Shown here: positions 30,516-42,672 of the stretch, piece after piece
Layout: each line of letters begins with the position of its first letter
Position numbering within the stretch: the stretch's first letter is position 1
DNA from: Euclidia mi
Taxonomy: Eukaryota > Arthropoda > Insecta > Lepidoptera > Erebidae
Assembly: GCA_944739405.2 (NCBI GenBank)
Contig: OX123191.2
Span: 5,746,830-5,810,829 of the forward strand
Direction: 5' to 3'
Length of the DNA stretch: 64,000 nt
Position numbers and translations under genes: made by a program
Notes under the pieces: generated by a model
What the model was told of the DNA's origin: nothing
Database searches by the model: none
What the model saw: only the letters and a program-made list of their open reading frames with translations

Positions 30516-33452
30516 CATTTATTTATTTATTAAACTTAAGGATTTCCAACAAAGGCAGTACACTTAATATTACAGTTGTTTAAAATAGATTACAGGACTT
30601 TAGCCTGCATACTCCTTCAATTACAGGAAACCACATCATGCATAAAATTATAAACTTAATCTAAACTAACAAAACAGTGCAGTAAAATAAAACAAGAGAT
30701 CTCGATTTACAAAATAAGGGAACGAACATTTCAAAATTAAAGTTTTAACGTTTCAAGGAGATACAAGTTCTTAAATTAACATTTTGATAGTCAGTTACAG
30801 ATGACAAAGAACACAGGCATCATTATAATCTAGCAGAAAGAAGAGTCATAGTTTGTTTTTTGTAACTATTTAAACTGTCGCTAATATCTGCTCCACTGAG
30901 CTTAGCCAGCATGTTGTGTTGCCTACAGAGCTTTGGTAGGGCGGCGTAGTAGCCGAGATTTGTTCTCGAGTAAGGAACGCTAAATAAATTATATACGTTG
31001 CTCCTTGGGACATGAGTAGGAATGTTGATGGCTAGAGAGCTCAGTAATTCGCTGCAATTAATGTGGCTGTTAAATAGTTTATGAAGAAAAACAGCATCAG
31101 TTATTTTTCTTCGGTTTGATAATGTAATCATATCATAATGTTTCAGCCTTTCCGCATAACTCGAGAGTTCCTTGGCTTTGTAGTCACGATAGCAAACGTG
31201 ATAAAGAAAGCGCTTTTGAACGCTTTCTAAGCGCTTGTTGTAAATGTCATAGTGCGGATTCCAAATAACTGAATTATATTCTAGAATAGGTCGTACTAAT
31301 GCATTGTAAAGGAGTATTTTTGTTGATGCTTTTCTGAATTCCTTAGTATTACGCAATACAAAACCCAATGTTTTAAAACCTTTTGCCGTGATATCTAATA
31401 TATGTGCATCGAATTTTAATTGAGTGTCTACCCATACGCTTAAGTCTCGAATTTTGTCCACAGAACTAATCTTGACTCCACCAATATAATATTCATTTGG
31501 TTCTGTGACTTTTTTTCGAGTAAAGTGGATGTGATGGCATTTTTTTATATTTAAGTGCATATTATTGTTGTGACACCATTCGTGCAGTCGATCGAGATCT
31601 TCTTGAAGTTTTATCGTGTCTTGGGGATTCCGCATTGGCATGATTAACTTAAGGTCATCTGCAAAAAGATAGAAGTTTGAATAATGGCAGCACTTATTTA
31701 TGTCATTGATAAATATATTAAAGATAATAGGCCCTAAATGAGAACCTTGTGGGACCCCAGATATCACTTTATAAGTATCAGAGAGGTACCCGTTAACAGC
31801 AACCCTTGCACGTCTGTTTTTTAAATAGGATTTAAACCAGTCTAGGAGTTTGCCGTATATGCCTACTTGATTTAATTTGTTAATGAGAAGTGTATGGTCT
31901 ACTTTATCAAACGCCTTACTGAACTCTGTATATAAAGCGTCTACAGGAATGCATTTATCAAGATGTTCGGTCAATGTAGATGTATAGCACATTAAGTTGG
32001 TTGCCGTTGATCTTAATTTTATAAACCCGTGTTGGCTGTCACTAATGAATTGTTTAAGTTGCCATGTCATTCGTTCTGTCACAAGCTTTTCAAATATTTT
32101 TCCAAACGTTGCCAATATAGATATTGGCCGGTAATTTGTAACCAGATGTTTATCTTCGGATTTATGAATTGGGACAACGAGTGCCTCTTTCCAAACGTCC
32201 GGAAAGTTACCTTCTGATAGTGATTTATTAAATATAAGGGCCAATGGAGTAATCAGTGCCTTTGCGCAAAGTTTAATAAAAACTGGTGGAATGCCATCTA
32301 TTCCCGCTCCCTTCTCTTCGTTTAGATACCTTAGTGCATTATAGATTTCCGAGTGAGTGAAGGTTAACATGCCTATACTAGGTGTATTAGCAGGAAGTTC
32401 GTTAAGGGTGCAGTTTGTGGTCGATGTCAGAGGTGCGTTGAAAATTTGGGAAACATTCTCAGCAAAAAGGTTACAAATTTTCTGTCCAGTAGCAGCTGAT
32501 TTGTTTTTATAGTGCAATGTAGCAGGATATGCACTATTCCTCTTTTTTTTGTTTTTAATGTGAGACCAAAACATTTTAGGGCATTTCACAACTGCGTCTT
32601 CCATATCACAGAGGTATTTTTTATAACAAAGAGCTTAAAGCTCCTTACACGTAGTACGCAATCTTTCAAATTCCAAAAGATCCAGTGGGTTCCGATATTT
32701 TTTTATCTTTACGTGATACTTATTTTTTTGTTTAAGTAGGCTTATTAGTTCGCGTGAGTACCAAATTGGGTATTTACGGTTGGCCACCTTTTTTAGGTGT
32801 ATTGTAGTAATGATGATTTTATTCAATTTATCATAAAATATGCTCAACATATCATCGATTGAATAGCTGTTTTGAAATTCTTTCTCCCATTCGATGGCCA
32901 TCAGACATTTTGAAACAGTATCGTAGTCTGCTTTATAGAAGTTAGGCCTCAGGATTGAATTTGATTTTAAGTTTGAGTCGGCCATGAGGGGCAGACAGAA
33001 CTCCAAAGGAGGATGTAGCAAATCTTCTACCGACAGACTACCATTACTACGCTGGACATTAGTAATTGTTGTGTTGCTAAGTATCAGGTTAAGGGTTTTT
33101 GATTTATTGTTTAGGATATTATTAAATTGATTGAGGCCGTTGAGAGTTATGAAGTCTATAAAATTAATATTGACATCAGAATTAGGATATTGAGGTTGTA
33201 AATGCTGAGTGTTATCCTCAAGTGACCAAACAACGCTACTGAGGTTGAAATCGCCCACGACCAATGTAATTGCGCAGGTATCGATGCTTTTCTGAGCACT
33301 CGCCAGGTACTGATTTAGTGTATCGTGCTGTAAAGGTGGTGGTAAATATACAGCGCAAATGTGAAGATTTATCATATTATGTTTGGAGCTTTTCATATTA
33401 ACACCTATCCAAAGATCTTCAATGTCACTCTCATACTGAGATAATCTAGTTG
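30516..33452 (-). mobile_element. Jockey-like LINE, 5'-truncated, probable TSD
   Basis: Flanked by ATTTAAATAAAGA (30503-30515) and ATTTAAACTAAAGA (33453-33466), a likely TSD differing by one indel and so not brand new. The minus-strand element starts inside the endonuclease and ends with AATAAATAAATAAATG. It is the best-preserved LINE here. Alternatively, coding similarity may extend a few codons into the right flank (FKS before TRLSQYESD), in which case the TSD would be coincidental. Confidence 0.75.
30823..33438 (-). pseudogene. LINE ORF2: partial endonuclease plus complete RT, one in-frame stop
   Basis: One continuous minus-strand frame interrupted only by TAA at 32635-32637. Before it lies the C-terminal endonuclease half: QYESDIEDLWIGV, ICAVYLPPP and VVGDFNLSSVVW. 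After it lies a 593-residue segment starting at 32604. This has NYRPISILATFGKIFEKLV (about residues 157-175), ALYTEFSKAFDKVDHTLLIN, GVPQGSHLGP, the catalytic YLFADDLKL (31653-31673), then LGFVLRNTKEF and SVIWNPHYDIYNKRLE. Normal insect Jockey-like ORF2 proteins have about 850-1000 residues; the missing N-terminus and single stop make this copy inactive. The few lesions suggest a younger insertion than its neighbours. Confidence 0.85.
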
Positions 33453-33478
33453 ATTTAAACTAAAGATTTTATAACATC

Positions 33479-33740
33479 TTAACTTTTTATTACAAAACAA
33501 TCAGGCGAGTCGTCCCTTTTCATAAAAATTCTTCCGTTGCTAACCCAAACGAATTTAAAACCTAGTTCCTTGCCACGAGCTCTGGCCGCCGCATGAAGCG
33601 CCTTGTTGTCCGAGGAGAGGTGTTCTACGACGTATATAGGCCTAGGCTTATCAGTGGCTATACCAATGTGGCTTGTGTTCAATTTTTCCTTAACGTTAGC
33701 TCTGTTCTACTTTTTGGCAGCTGCTAAAAATGTGTCGCGA
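33479..33740 (-). pseudogene. LINE ORF1 C-terminus with FP-type domain
   Basis: Minus strand, 67 codons from 33682 plus upstream in-frame sequence RVRDTFLAAAKK interrupted by TAG. Motifs: LNTSHIGI, PIYVVEHLSSDNKALHAAAR, GFKFVWVSNGRIFMKRDDS. This is the pattern of the Baculo_FP-like C-terminal domain in ORF1 proteins of several insect LINEs (often after a coiled coil), a nucleic-acid-binding accessory. The region is cut upstream by the ~245-bp repeat at 33752. It may come from the same family as the adjacent Jockey-like LINE or from an older element into which that LINE inserted. Confidence 0.6.
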
Positions 33741-33751
33741 ACTCTTGGCCT

Positions 33752-33996
33752 GATAATCATAATCATAAGCGTTTATTGCGAGAATAGGTACATAATTGAT
33801 GTTGTATACAATACTGATAAATAAGTTCCTCCATAATCCACCCTAAAGCATGCAAATAGAAACATAATTTTATTAGTATAATAATCATTATTACAGTTAT
33901 CATTCATCATTGCCATTATTTTAAGCATAATAAAATGACATGGGTACCTACACAACATATACACGAGCATGATACTTGTGTTTATCTTAAAATATT
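33752..33996 (-). mobile_element. ~245-bp retroposon T, copy 1
   Basis: Minus strand starts AATATTTTAAGATAAACACA, includes GTGTAGGTACCCATGTCATT and TTAGGGTGGATTATGGAGGA, and ends CGCAATAAACGCTTATGATT with repeated ATGATT. A second copy at 39270-39510 (opposite strand) begins at the same base. Shared boundaries suggest a defined short element or a recurrent LINE truncation point. Confidence 0.7.
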
Positions 33997-34259
33997 ACAG
34001 TGAAAAATATAGAATGTCAGTAACAATGTTATATGCAATGTCAATTAAAAAAATTGGAATTACAATTACTATATGCGTGCAACGTACCTACTATATAATT
34101 ACAAATGTCAAATCTACTTGGATTTAGTCAATTCGTAAAAATGTCAAACTTAGTTATATTATTAAAATCTTTATTTTATCATTAAAACCAACATATTATT
34201 ATGTATTCAATTATAAGGTCACAATAAAATGTCAACAATTACATAATGTCATTTACTTT

Positions 34260-34858
34260 GGATTATTCTTAGCATCAGTCAGATACTCATGAACACTATA
34301 GTAAACATTATCAAGTAAGAATTGCTTAAATTTAGTTTTAAAAAGATCTAGACTTTGTATTTTCAGTAAGTCACTTGGCAATGCATTATCCTAGGTGCCA
34401 TACAAAAATACTATTTGTGAAAAGTGTGGTTTTGTGTCTGGGACAGCAAATTTTGTGATCTTGCCTTTTACTTCTGTAGTTAAAAAATAAATCTTTGTTC
34501 GTTTTTACCAACATCACCACCTCGTAAATATACAGGCAAGACAGAGTTAATATTTGAAGGCTTTTGAAATGCGGTCTGCAGAAGTCAGTTTGATGTATTT
34601 TACACACTTTTTTTGGGCCTTAAACACATTTTCCTTGTCTTTACAATTGCCCCAAAATAAAATTCCATACCATTATATGGACCCCACGTTAGCATGATAC
34701 GCTGTCAATACCGCAGAATGGTTTTAAACTTTTGAAAGCATATACAGGGCATAAGATTGTTTGTTTAACTTTAAACAGAGGCTGCGATCAACATGCGCAT
34801 CCCAGTTCAAACTACTATCGATGTATAGACCCAGAAATTTTGTTGTTGTCACTTCATG
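34260..34858 (-). pseudogene. LINE RT C-terminal fragment
   Basis: Minus strand: TKFLGLYIDSSLNWDAHVD near 34850, GILFWGNCKDKENVFKAQKK near 34650, then (34607-34386) FCRPHFKSLQILTLSCLYIY. Stops and frameshifts are frequent. The same C-terminal type as the nested fragment at 12173-12699, but a different copy. No RT catalytic core remains. Confidence 0.65.
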
Positions 34859-34859
34859 A

Positions 34860-35040
34860 ATTCAATACTCAATACGTTTATTGCACACCATAATGTTACA
34901 TAGATGTTATAAAAATAGGTATACAGTTCATTATGGACCCTGTAGGTCACGGCAGCGTAGGAGAGAGAATGAAGTCACGTAGAGCTCAAATATCGGTAAA
35001 GTAATAATTTTAGTTAGGTTTAAATAATTATATAGGTTTA
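34860..35040 (-). repeat. LINE 3'-end fragment
   Basis: Minus strand ends GTGTGCAATAAACGTATTGA and GTATTGAATT, a polyadenylation-like AATAAA plus short simple repeat. A similar TGAGTATTGAGTATTGAATT run occurs on the plus strand near 40780. No coding part. Confidence 0.4.
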
Positions 35041-35054
35041 AATAATTATATAGG

Positions 35055-35300
35055 AGTCCGTGTGGTGACGGATTAAGAATACGGAATGTCACCCCATATC
35101 ATCCCATGGGTGTCGTAAAAGCCGACAGAGGGACCATACTATGCAGAGAACAGCACTGTAAGAGAAGGAAAACTTGAAACAAACCTTATACTAACCCGTT
35201 TGGCCAGCGTGGTATAGTAGGCCAATAATTCCTCCTTTCAAAGGAGAGGCCTAGTCCAGCAGTGGACTGTAAGGGGCTGAAGATCATCAAGATCAAGATC
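35055..35300 (+). mobile_element. SINE-R copy 2 with 11-bp TSD
   Basis: TSD AATTATATAGG at 35044-35054 and 35301-35311. Begins AGTCCGTGTGGTGACGGATT, ends GGGGCTGAAGATCATCAAGA with GATCAA repeats in place of GATGAT. Full length. Confidence 0.9.
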
Positions 35301-35311
35301 AATTATATAGG

Positions 35312-35451
35312 TACTTATCTATCTTCTTATAATTATTTTAAAAATCTATTCTAACTTTATGCTCTTAAAAATTACAAATTGTGTATTCAATTTACTTCCT
35401 ATTAGACCAGTGCAGATACGTTAGAAAACGGTAAAAAGTAAAATAAAATTA
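35312..35451. other. Short unassigned spacer
   Basis: AT-rich left flank of the large palindrome; nothing recognised. Confidence 0.3.
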
Positions 35452-37370
35452 CAGTAGGATGAAACCTATTGGAGAAGGAAGAGAATATAGCGATCATTAA
35501 AGGAAAAATAAATTACGGGCGATCTGAGGTCGGGAAATGGATGGGGTTGCGATTTTAAGGGTAAAAAAGGGTTTATCTCGATTGCCAGCAAACTACAAGT
35601 CCTACGAGAAAAACGTCAATGGCAAAGTTGTAGGTAATAAAAAGATCTACGCCTTTTGTATTTACACTTTATTCACACAACGTCATAATTTATGTGAAAA
35701 ATTCAAATAACCAAGTTTTTGGTTTTTTATTTTTAACTTTTACAATAGTTCTTTCTTTTACACGAAATTTGGTGGAAACTTGCCTTTTTATGTTTCAAAC
35801 ACACTGTGTATGTTTTTTATTTTAAAAAAATATTTTTACGCCTTATTTTGACTTAATATCGAAATAAAACCCTAATTTTTAATTGAAAATTCGCACGTCA
35901 ATATATCAGCTTTTTTTTTAAATTGTTCGGCGTTTTGTTCGTTGAAATCTCTTCTTTCTGATGGTGTGAATAAAATATATATTTCTAAGGTAAACGTTCT
36001 CAGAAAATGCAAAGAAATGAAACAACCTCGAGACCGATTTTTTAATCATTATGTTCAATTTTGAGATATTTATTAAAATTAACACTTTTAGTACTCGACA
36101 AACGTAAGATTCCACGCTACATTGATAAATAAGAACTTAAAAATCCATATATACAACTAAAATTAGCAACCAAAAAAGTTAATATTTAATAAGACATCTA
36201 CAATATTTTGAGAAAGTTATAGAATCTTCTTTAAATTATAGCGTGGACTCCTATTTATTGCTATTTTAAGATAATGTATATACCTGAGTGACCCACAGAC
36301 AATTTGAGCCCATCAATAGTTATTTTATAGAGAAGTGGGGAAGGGCTAGGTGGGTCCTAGCCCTGACATATATTTTTATGAATAATGTTGTTCACTGTTT
36401 TGAATTTCGAATACTGACTAACTGTTTTTACAGCTGATACGAAATAACAGGCAGTAAGGCCCAGATCCACCTAGCCCTTCTCCTTTTCTCTATAAAATAA
36501 CTAATGATGGGCTAAAACTTTCTGTGGGTCACTCAGGTATATACATTATCTTAAAAGATATAAATAGGAATCTACGCTATAATTGAAAGAAGATTCTATA
36601 ACTTTCTCGAAATATTGTAGATGTCTTATTAAATATTAACTTATTTGGTTGCTAATTTTAGCTGTATATATCGATTTTTAAGTTCTTATTTATCAATGTA
36701 TCATGGAATCTTACGTTTGTCGAGTAATTGAATTGTTAATTTTAATAAATATCTCAAAATTGTACATAATGATTAAAAAAATCGGTCTCAAGGTTGTTTC
36801 ATTTCTTTGCATTTTCTGAGAATATTTACCTCAGTAATGTATACCTACAAATTCATACCATCAGAAAATAGAGATTTCAACGAACAAAACGCCGAACAAT
36901 TAAAAAAAAAAGCTGATATATTGACGTGAGAATTTTCAATTGAAAATTAGGGTTTTATTTCGATATTAAGGCAACATAAGGCGTAAAAATAAATATTTTA
37001 AATAAAAAACATTAAGAGTGTGTTTGGAACATAAAAAGGCAAGTTTTCACCAATTTTCGTGTAAAAGAAAAAACTATTGTAAAAGTTAAAAATAAAAAAC
37101 CAAAAACTTGGTTATTTGAATTTTTCACATAAATTATGACAGTGTGTGAATAAAGTGTAAATATAAAAGTTGTAGATCTTTTTATTACCTACAACTTTGC
37201 CATTGACGTTTTTCCCGTAGGACTTGTAGTTTTACTGGCAATCGGGATAAACCCTTTTTTACCCTTAAAATCGCAACCCCATCCACTTCCGACCTCAGAT
37301 CGCCCGTAATTTATTTTTCCTTTAATGATCGCTATATTCTCTTCCTTCTCCAATGGGTTTCATCCTACTG
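35452..37370. mobile_element. 1.9-kb palindromic foldback element, TA flanks
   Basis: The left arm (35452 to about 36363) and right arm (about 36451 to 37370) are inverted copies over roughly 910 bp, with only scattered mismatches and small gaps; about 85 bp separates them. The ends read CAGTAGGATGAAACC and GGTTTCATCCTACTG, each bordered by TA (35450-35451, 37371-37372). CAGT at the tip and a TA TSD are typical of Tc1/mariner elements. There is no transposase frame, so it would be mobilised in trans. A minor point is that the next four flanking bases also pair. A transcript through it would form a very long hairpin. Confidence 0.9.
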
Positions 37371-37440
37371 TAATTTTCTATCGTTTCAAAAATTATCTAA
37401 CCTGGTCTATATGTAAATGCATTGATTTTAACATTATTTA

Positions 37441-39225
37441 CTACAGTATATGCTTATCAGTTAAGTATTCATTTATTGTATAATACGCTTTATTTATTAA
37501 TATCTGTTTTAACTTGTATATGAGTTTCTTATCATTTGGTTCATTTCTTAAATATTCTGGGAGATTATTGTATATTTTTATTGTCATAACGAATGGGCTC
37601 GTTGCGTACATAGTTAGTTTAGAGGTGGGTAGATTTAGTCTATTTTTATGGCGTAATGAATATTTTGTTAGGATGTCTTATCTTTTACTATAAAAATCTG
37701 GATATTTACGTACAAATTTACACATTCCTAATATATATATGGAAGATAAGGTTAGAATATTATTCTTTTGATAATGGGGTTTGCAACTGTCGGTTTCATC
37801 TATGTTGACCAGTATCCTAATAAGTTATTTTTGTAATGTGAAAAATGTTGGTGTGTCTGTGCTATTTCCCCAAAGTATGATGCCATAACTAAGCCATGAG
37901 TAATATGCGTAATATGTTATCAAGGCCGTATGCATATTAGTAGTTTTCTTAATTTCACGCAAGGAATAAAAAATATTTGATAATTTGAGTCTGAGTTTCT
38001 TTATATGACATTTCCAATTTAAGTATGTGTCTATGTTTAAACCAAATAAAGTGAATTCTGTAACTTCTTCTAATTTTATATTATTATATGAGAAATTTAG
38101 GTGTAAGGGTGGTTTTTGACGGGGATGAAAACTCATCAATTTGGTTTTTGAGAAATCAATGTCTAGGTTGTGATCTGCCATCCATTTTGATGTCTTTTTG
38201 AGGATAGAATTTAGTATTAGGTTTATATTTAAAGCGTTTTGGCATGGGATCAGTAAAGAAATATCATCTGCGAATAGGACACACGGCCCTTCTATACATT
38301 TAGGTAGGTCGTTTGTGTGTAATAAAAATAGGAGGCAGCTTATTACACTTCCTTGGGGGATAGTAGAATTTTTTGTTATAGTATCTGATCTAATATTTTC
38401 TATAGTGTGAGTTTTGTGATTAAAATATTCAATTTCAACTAATTGTTCTCAATTATGTAGGTAAGATGTAAGCCATTCGTGTGCTTTACCACGTATTCCT
38501 ATTCTGTACAGTTTATTTAATAATATATCAAATTGTACTTTATCACAATTATGCCTTGGTCATGTCCAGTAGTATGCCCACTGCATATTTTTTGGTATTT
38601 ATTATGTTTAAGACTTCTTGAACATATTATACACTGCTAAGGTAGTCGAACGATTTTTTCGAAAGCCGTTTTGACATTCGCTAAATATTTTATATTTCTC
38701 GCAGAAGTTGTATATGCGATCACACATGGCTTTTTCAAGTTTTGATGCTGTGAGCAAAAGAGCTATAAGGCGGTAATTATTGACATCATTTTTGTTATTC
38801 TTTTTGTGAATAGGCTTTATTAACGCTCTTTTCAATTGGTCAGGGAAAGTACCTTCCAAAAATGATTGGTTAATTAATAGGTAAAAAGGTAGAGTGAGTT
38901 CGTCGGCGCAGCGTTTTATTAGGAACGGTGGTAGTTCATCTAAACCGCAACTACGTTTGTTTTTCAAATTTTTAATTATTCTTTTTACTTCGTATGCTTC
39001 TACTGGACTGAGAAACATTGTATTTTCAAGGTCTAGCCCGCACCAATCGGCAGATCCTCTGCTTGAATGGTTAGAGGTCTGTTTACCTATTGAGGCAAAA
39101 AAGTCATTAAAATGATTTGTTATTGCTTTGGGTTCTGATGAGACGTGATTATTTATGTACATTTCAAAGTTTTGTTTTACGCGCCTTGGTTTATTGTTAG
39201 TTCTTTCGTTTATAATATTCCACAT
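37441..39225 (-). pseudogene. LINE reverse transcriptase, frameshifted
   Basis: 39225-38608 carries MWNIINERTNN, a linker, CGLDELPPFLIKRCADELTL, LKRALIKPIHKKNNKNDVNN and CQNGFRKNRSTTLAVYN. The frame breaks, then GILLDMTKAYDKVQFDILLN (about 38560) and STIPQGSVISCLLFLL, then the catalytic LFADDISLL (about 38255-38280). 38181-37825 carries LDIDFSKTKLMSFHPRQKPP and SYGIILWGNSTDTP, and the C-terminus runs on with RLNLPTSKLTMYATSPF. At least two frameshifts. Confidence 0.7.
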
Positions 39226-39269
39226 GGCTTTAGTTTTATTTCTGAGGATTTTATTTTATTTATATATTG

Positions 39270-39510
39270 AATATTTTAAGATAAACATAAGTGTCATGCT
39301 CGTGTGTATGTTGTGTAGGTACCCATGTCATTTTATTATACTTAAAATAATGTCAATGATAACTTTAATAATGATAATTATACTAATAAAATTATTTTTC
39401 TATTTGCATGCCTTAGGGTGGATTATGGAGGAACTTATTTATCAGTATTGTATACAACATCAATTATGTACCCATTCTCGCAATAAACGCTTACGATTAT
39501 GATTATGATT
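39270..39510 (+). mobile_element. Retroposon T, copy 2 (nested in LINE)
   Basis: Plus strand AATATTTTAAGATAAACATA to CGCAATAAACGCTTACGATT and ATGATTATGATT. It inserted between endonuclease linker and RT of the LINE at 37400-40690. See copy 1 at 33752-33996. Confidence 0.7.
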
Positions 39511-39621
39511 CTTCTATGCTATTATTACTGCTTGTTTTTATATTTTTTCGTATTTTTGTAATGTTTTATTAGAATGGGATTTTTTGTTTTTATTATTAGT
39601 AATTTTAATAATCGCTTATTT

Positions 39622-40690
39622 TTACAGGATTTTTTTATTCCTACTTACTTTACAAATGGGTATGCATGTATTTAGAATATTTAGTAGTGTATTATTAAAT
39701 GAATCGTAGTTGCTATTTAAATTATTATTTAGTGTTATGATGTCTTGCCAATTTTGTGATTGTAATTTAGACTTAAAATGTTCTATGTTTCTATTATTAT
39801 ACAGTCTTTTTGTTGTATACCATATTGGTGATGGTTTTTGTTGCGGTAAAACTATTTCTATGATGGTTCCATTATGGTCTACCAAGTTCTTCTACAAAAG
39901 TGTAAATATTTTTTGTATTGAAATTTGTAAATATTAGATCAAGGCATGTTGACGTGTTTTCGGTAATTCGCGTAGGTGACTTTATATGTTGTACAAAGTT
40001 GTATTCAAGCATGAGATCAAGAAATTTGTTTGTTTTTAAATTATGATCTAGCATATTAATATTAAAATCACCTCCAATTATGATATTATATTTTATGCAT
40101 TTGCTATTTTAATATTGTAAAATAAGCTGTATTTGGTAGTAGAATACTTCATCTTCTCTTCTATTCCAGTATATGGTAATTATTATTATATTATTTTTTA
40201 ACAACTCAATTGCACATATTTCTAATACATATTCTATAGACATTGCAGTAATATCATTTCTTTCTATACTATCAATGTGGTCCTGAAGAAGAATGCAGAC
40301 GCCACCGCCTGTCCTTGTTTGACGGCAATAGGAGACCGCCATTTTGTAACCGCTGAATTGAATGACTTCTAGTTTTTCTTTTGAGAGCCAGGTCTCAGTT
40401 ATACATATTGCATTGTAGTTTGGTCTTTGGAGTATAAATGCTTCTAATAGGTGTCGCTTGTTATACAAACTTTGGATGTTTTGATATAATATATTAAATT
40501 TCAGGTCTTGTGTTACGAAAGGAGTGATTTTTATCTGCGAGACACTTGTCATACGGTAGACTTTGGTCGTAACTGTTGCTTGATAATATCTGGTCTCTAG
40601 TTTCATTATTTATATGGATTAATAAATTCTGCATAACATTTTGCATTCCGGAATTATTAAGTTTGCCACTATATTTCAAAAACATGCTAT
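39622..40690 (-). pseudogene. LINE endonuclease domain, frameshifted
   Basis: 40606-40109: FNILYQNIQSLYNKRHLLEA (Asn block), AICITETWLS (catalytic Glu), RTGGGVCILLQDH. 40054-39872: LDHNLKTNKFLDLMLEYNFV and TSTCLDLIFTNF. 39885-39622: DHNGTIIEIV and PIWYTTKRLYNNRN. A usable GDFN block appears disrupted near 40080. The upstream piece 40685-40494 may be the N-terminal leader. Confidence 0.7.
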
Positions 40691-42470
40691 GGTCGTAAAA
40701 TAACTCAAGGTTTCAATCAAGTACTGTGGCATATTGATTTGTGTAAATATCAAGGTACAATAAGCTGCAAGGTACAATGAGTATTGAGTATTGAATTTGT
40801 GTACATTGCATCCTGTAAGCGAGATTACATTTAATCATATCTAAAACATTTCCTCTGACTCCATATCTATGCATGAAGCTTTTTTAATATTAACTTATGA
40901 TCAACACAACGACATAATGTTAACTCAATTAAAATTAAGTATATTCTTTGAACTAGACTCGATAAACTCCAAACATATTTGTTTGTTTGCTTTAAATCTT
41001 CTAGCAAATAATTGAATTTATTCATGGAAACATTTTAGTCGAAACAACAAAATACTAGGGAATGTTCAATAACACTTAAAATAAAATATTTATTTTCCCA
41101 GAAACTACAGATGAAAGATTTTCCATGTACTTACTACGCACCGCTGATAAAATATTAAAATTTGAAAAAAGGTATTCATCAAATAAATGCACTGCGTTAT
41201 TGCACTAAAAAAAGTAAACACTGTGATCAAATAGAACTCAAACCGGTCCAAAGCTAAAGTGTTGTACATATTTGCTATTCGCGTACTTATCGTGGAAAAA
41301 AATGTAAGCAAATAATATGCACATTTTTGATCTGTCTACTTTGTACGAAAATACGTTCGTTCATTAAGGAATAACTCGACGAATATTAATATTTCTCATG
41401 CATATATTCATATAAACTTTTAAAATATTTTTTGTCGAATCATCAATGTGTGAAAATTTGTTATTTATTTAATTTTAGCAAGCATATGTACATATTGTTT
41501 GTACCGGGGTAGCACGCTGTGGTTATTGATTCATATTTATTATCATAACAAAATTAACATCATATTTTGTAGTCCACTGGACACTGCTACAAATTCAACA
41601 TAATTAATTCGCTGTCAACAAAAAGAATATTTCATTTAAGTGAGGCGTTTTAAAATAAAATTGTTTATAAGGCTCAAATCGACCGGTGCGATGCGGTTAA
41701 TAATGACTCAATACGACTGACAAATAATGCTTTCGTTCAGCATTGCTTCAAACACCCCGGCCCCAATAACCTAATCTGATATTTTTGCAGCTATGCATAC
41801 TCCGTTCTTTCCCAACAGGGTATGCAAAGCTGTTAGTAGCGTAGCGTATGTCTTTATAAACGCTACTGCACCGCATTGCCATGTTTGCGCATTGAATATA
41901 CGTACTTTTATAAAATCATGTTTAAAACAGTAATGGTTTGCTGTATGCAACGCTTTTCATCATAATTAAAGTATATTTTTCCATGTCATCCATTTCATAA
42001 TCGAAAGTTGCCAAATAGCCATTTATTTATAAAGCGTATGAACTATTTGAAAATATTACTAAGGTATTTTGGGTATAAGGACGTAAAGGTTAGCTGATTT
42101 TCCTTGCAGTGTTTTTATGTGTTTTTATATCGCCCTTTACACCACGATCCTATTAAATGAATTCAAATAAGGTTCGAATGTAATGGTAATTGAATTTCAA
42201 GTCTTTTTAATGCATAATTTAGGATTATTATTAGCTGTCTGTATAATTTATCCGTTTAAACTTTTACTGTGCCATATTAATACGTCCATTTATAAATAGG
42301 AAGGAGTCGGTTGCGGTGGGCTTCGTAGAACATTCGTCGGAAAAATTAAGGACCTTTTAAAAAACGGAACGGTCCGAAGCACCCGAAACCGACGAGCAAG
42401 TATCATAAGAGGAATGAATGTAGGAAAAGTGCGGTTGGTTTATAAATATAGAATTATGTAAGTTGTGTTC
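40691..42470. other. No gene recognised
   Basis: AT-rich DNA with no recognised repeat except the LINE-tail-like run near 40780-40800. No open frame of note. Confidence 0.3.
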
Positions 42471-42515
42471 TCTTGTCTCTGCCTACCCCGACGAGAAAAA
42501 GGCGTGAGTATATGT
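42471..42515 (+). repeat. RTE/SINE-type tail fragment
   Basis: TCTCTTGTCTCTGCCTACCC, then CGACGAGAAAAAGGCGTGAG, then TATATGTAAG. Matches the variant tail at 10507 (CCCGACGGGAAAAGGCGTGA) more than the SINE-A tail. Confidence 0.5.
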
Positions 42516-42672
42516 AAGCCGTATGACATTTTCGTACAAACATAAACCAATTCTTAGCTTCGTACATTAATTTATGAGTAAGCTGGTTATTTCAATCGGA
42601 TTCGCAAGCTTCATGCTAAAATTCATTACATTTGGTTTAGCCATTTTCACGTGAAACGATACATATTTATAA

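Larger units (their letters stand above)
37400..40690 (-). mobile_element. Decayed LINE split by retroposon T
   Basis: Minus-strand non-LTR element from an endonuclease start near 40690 to a C-terminal stop near 37441. It is interrupted by the T copy at 39270-39510 and by several frameshifts. The 3' end is close to the palindromic element; the boundary and TSD are unclear. CR1/Jockey supergroup by motif; a different family from the LINEs at 18340 and 30516. Confidence 0.75.

Noticed and set aside
34862..34885. Host polyadenylation site (AATAAA)
   Set aside because: It lies in a LINE 3' end with a simple-repeat tail and no host gene precedes it.
35918..36115. 65-codon frame in the palindrome arm
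   Set aside because: Low complexity; the counterpart in the other arm is not preserved as a frame.
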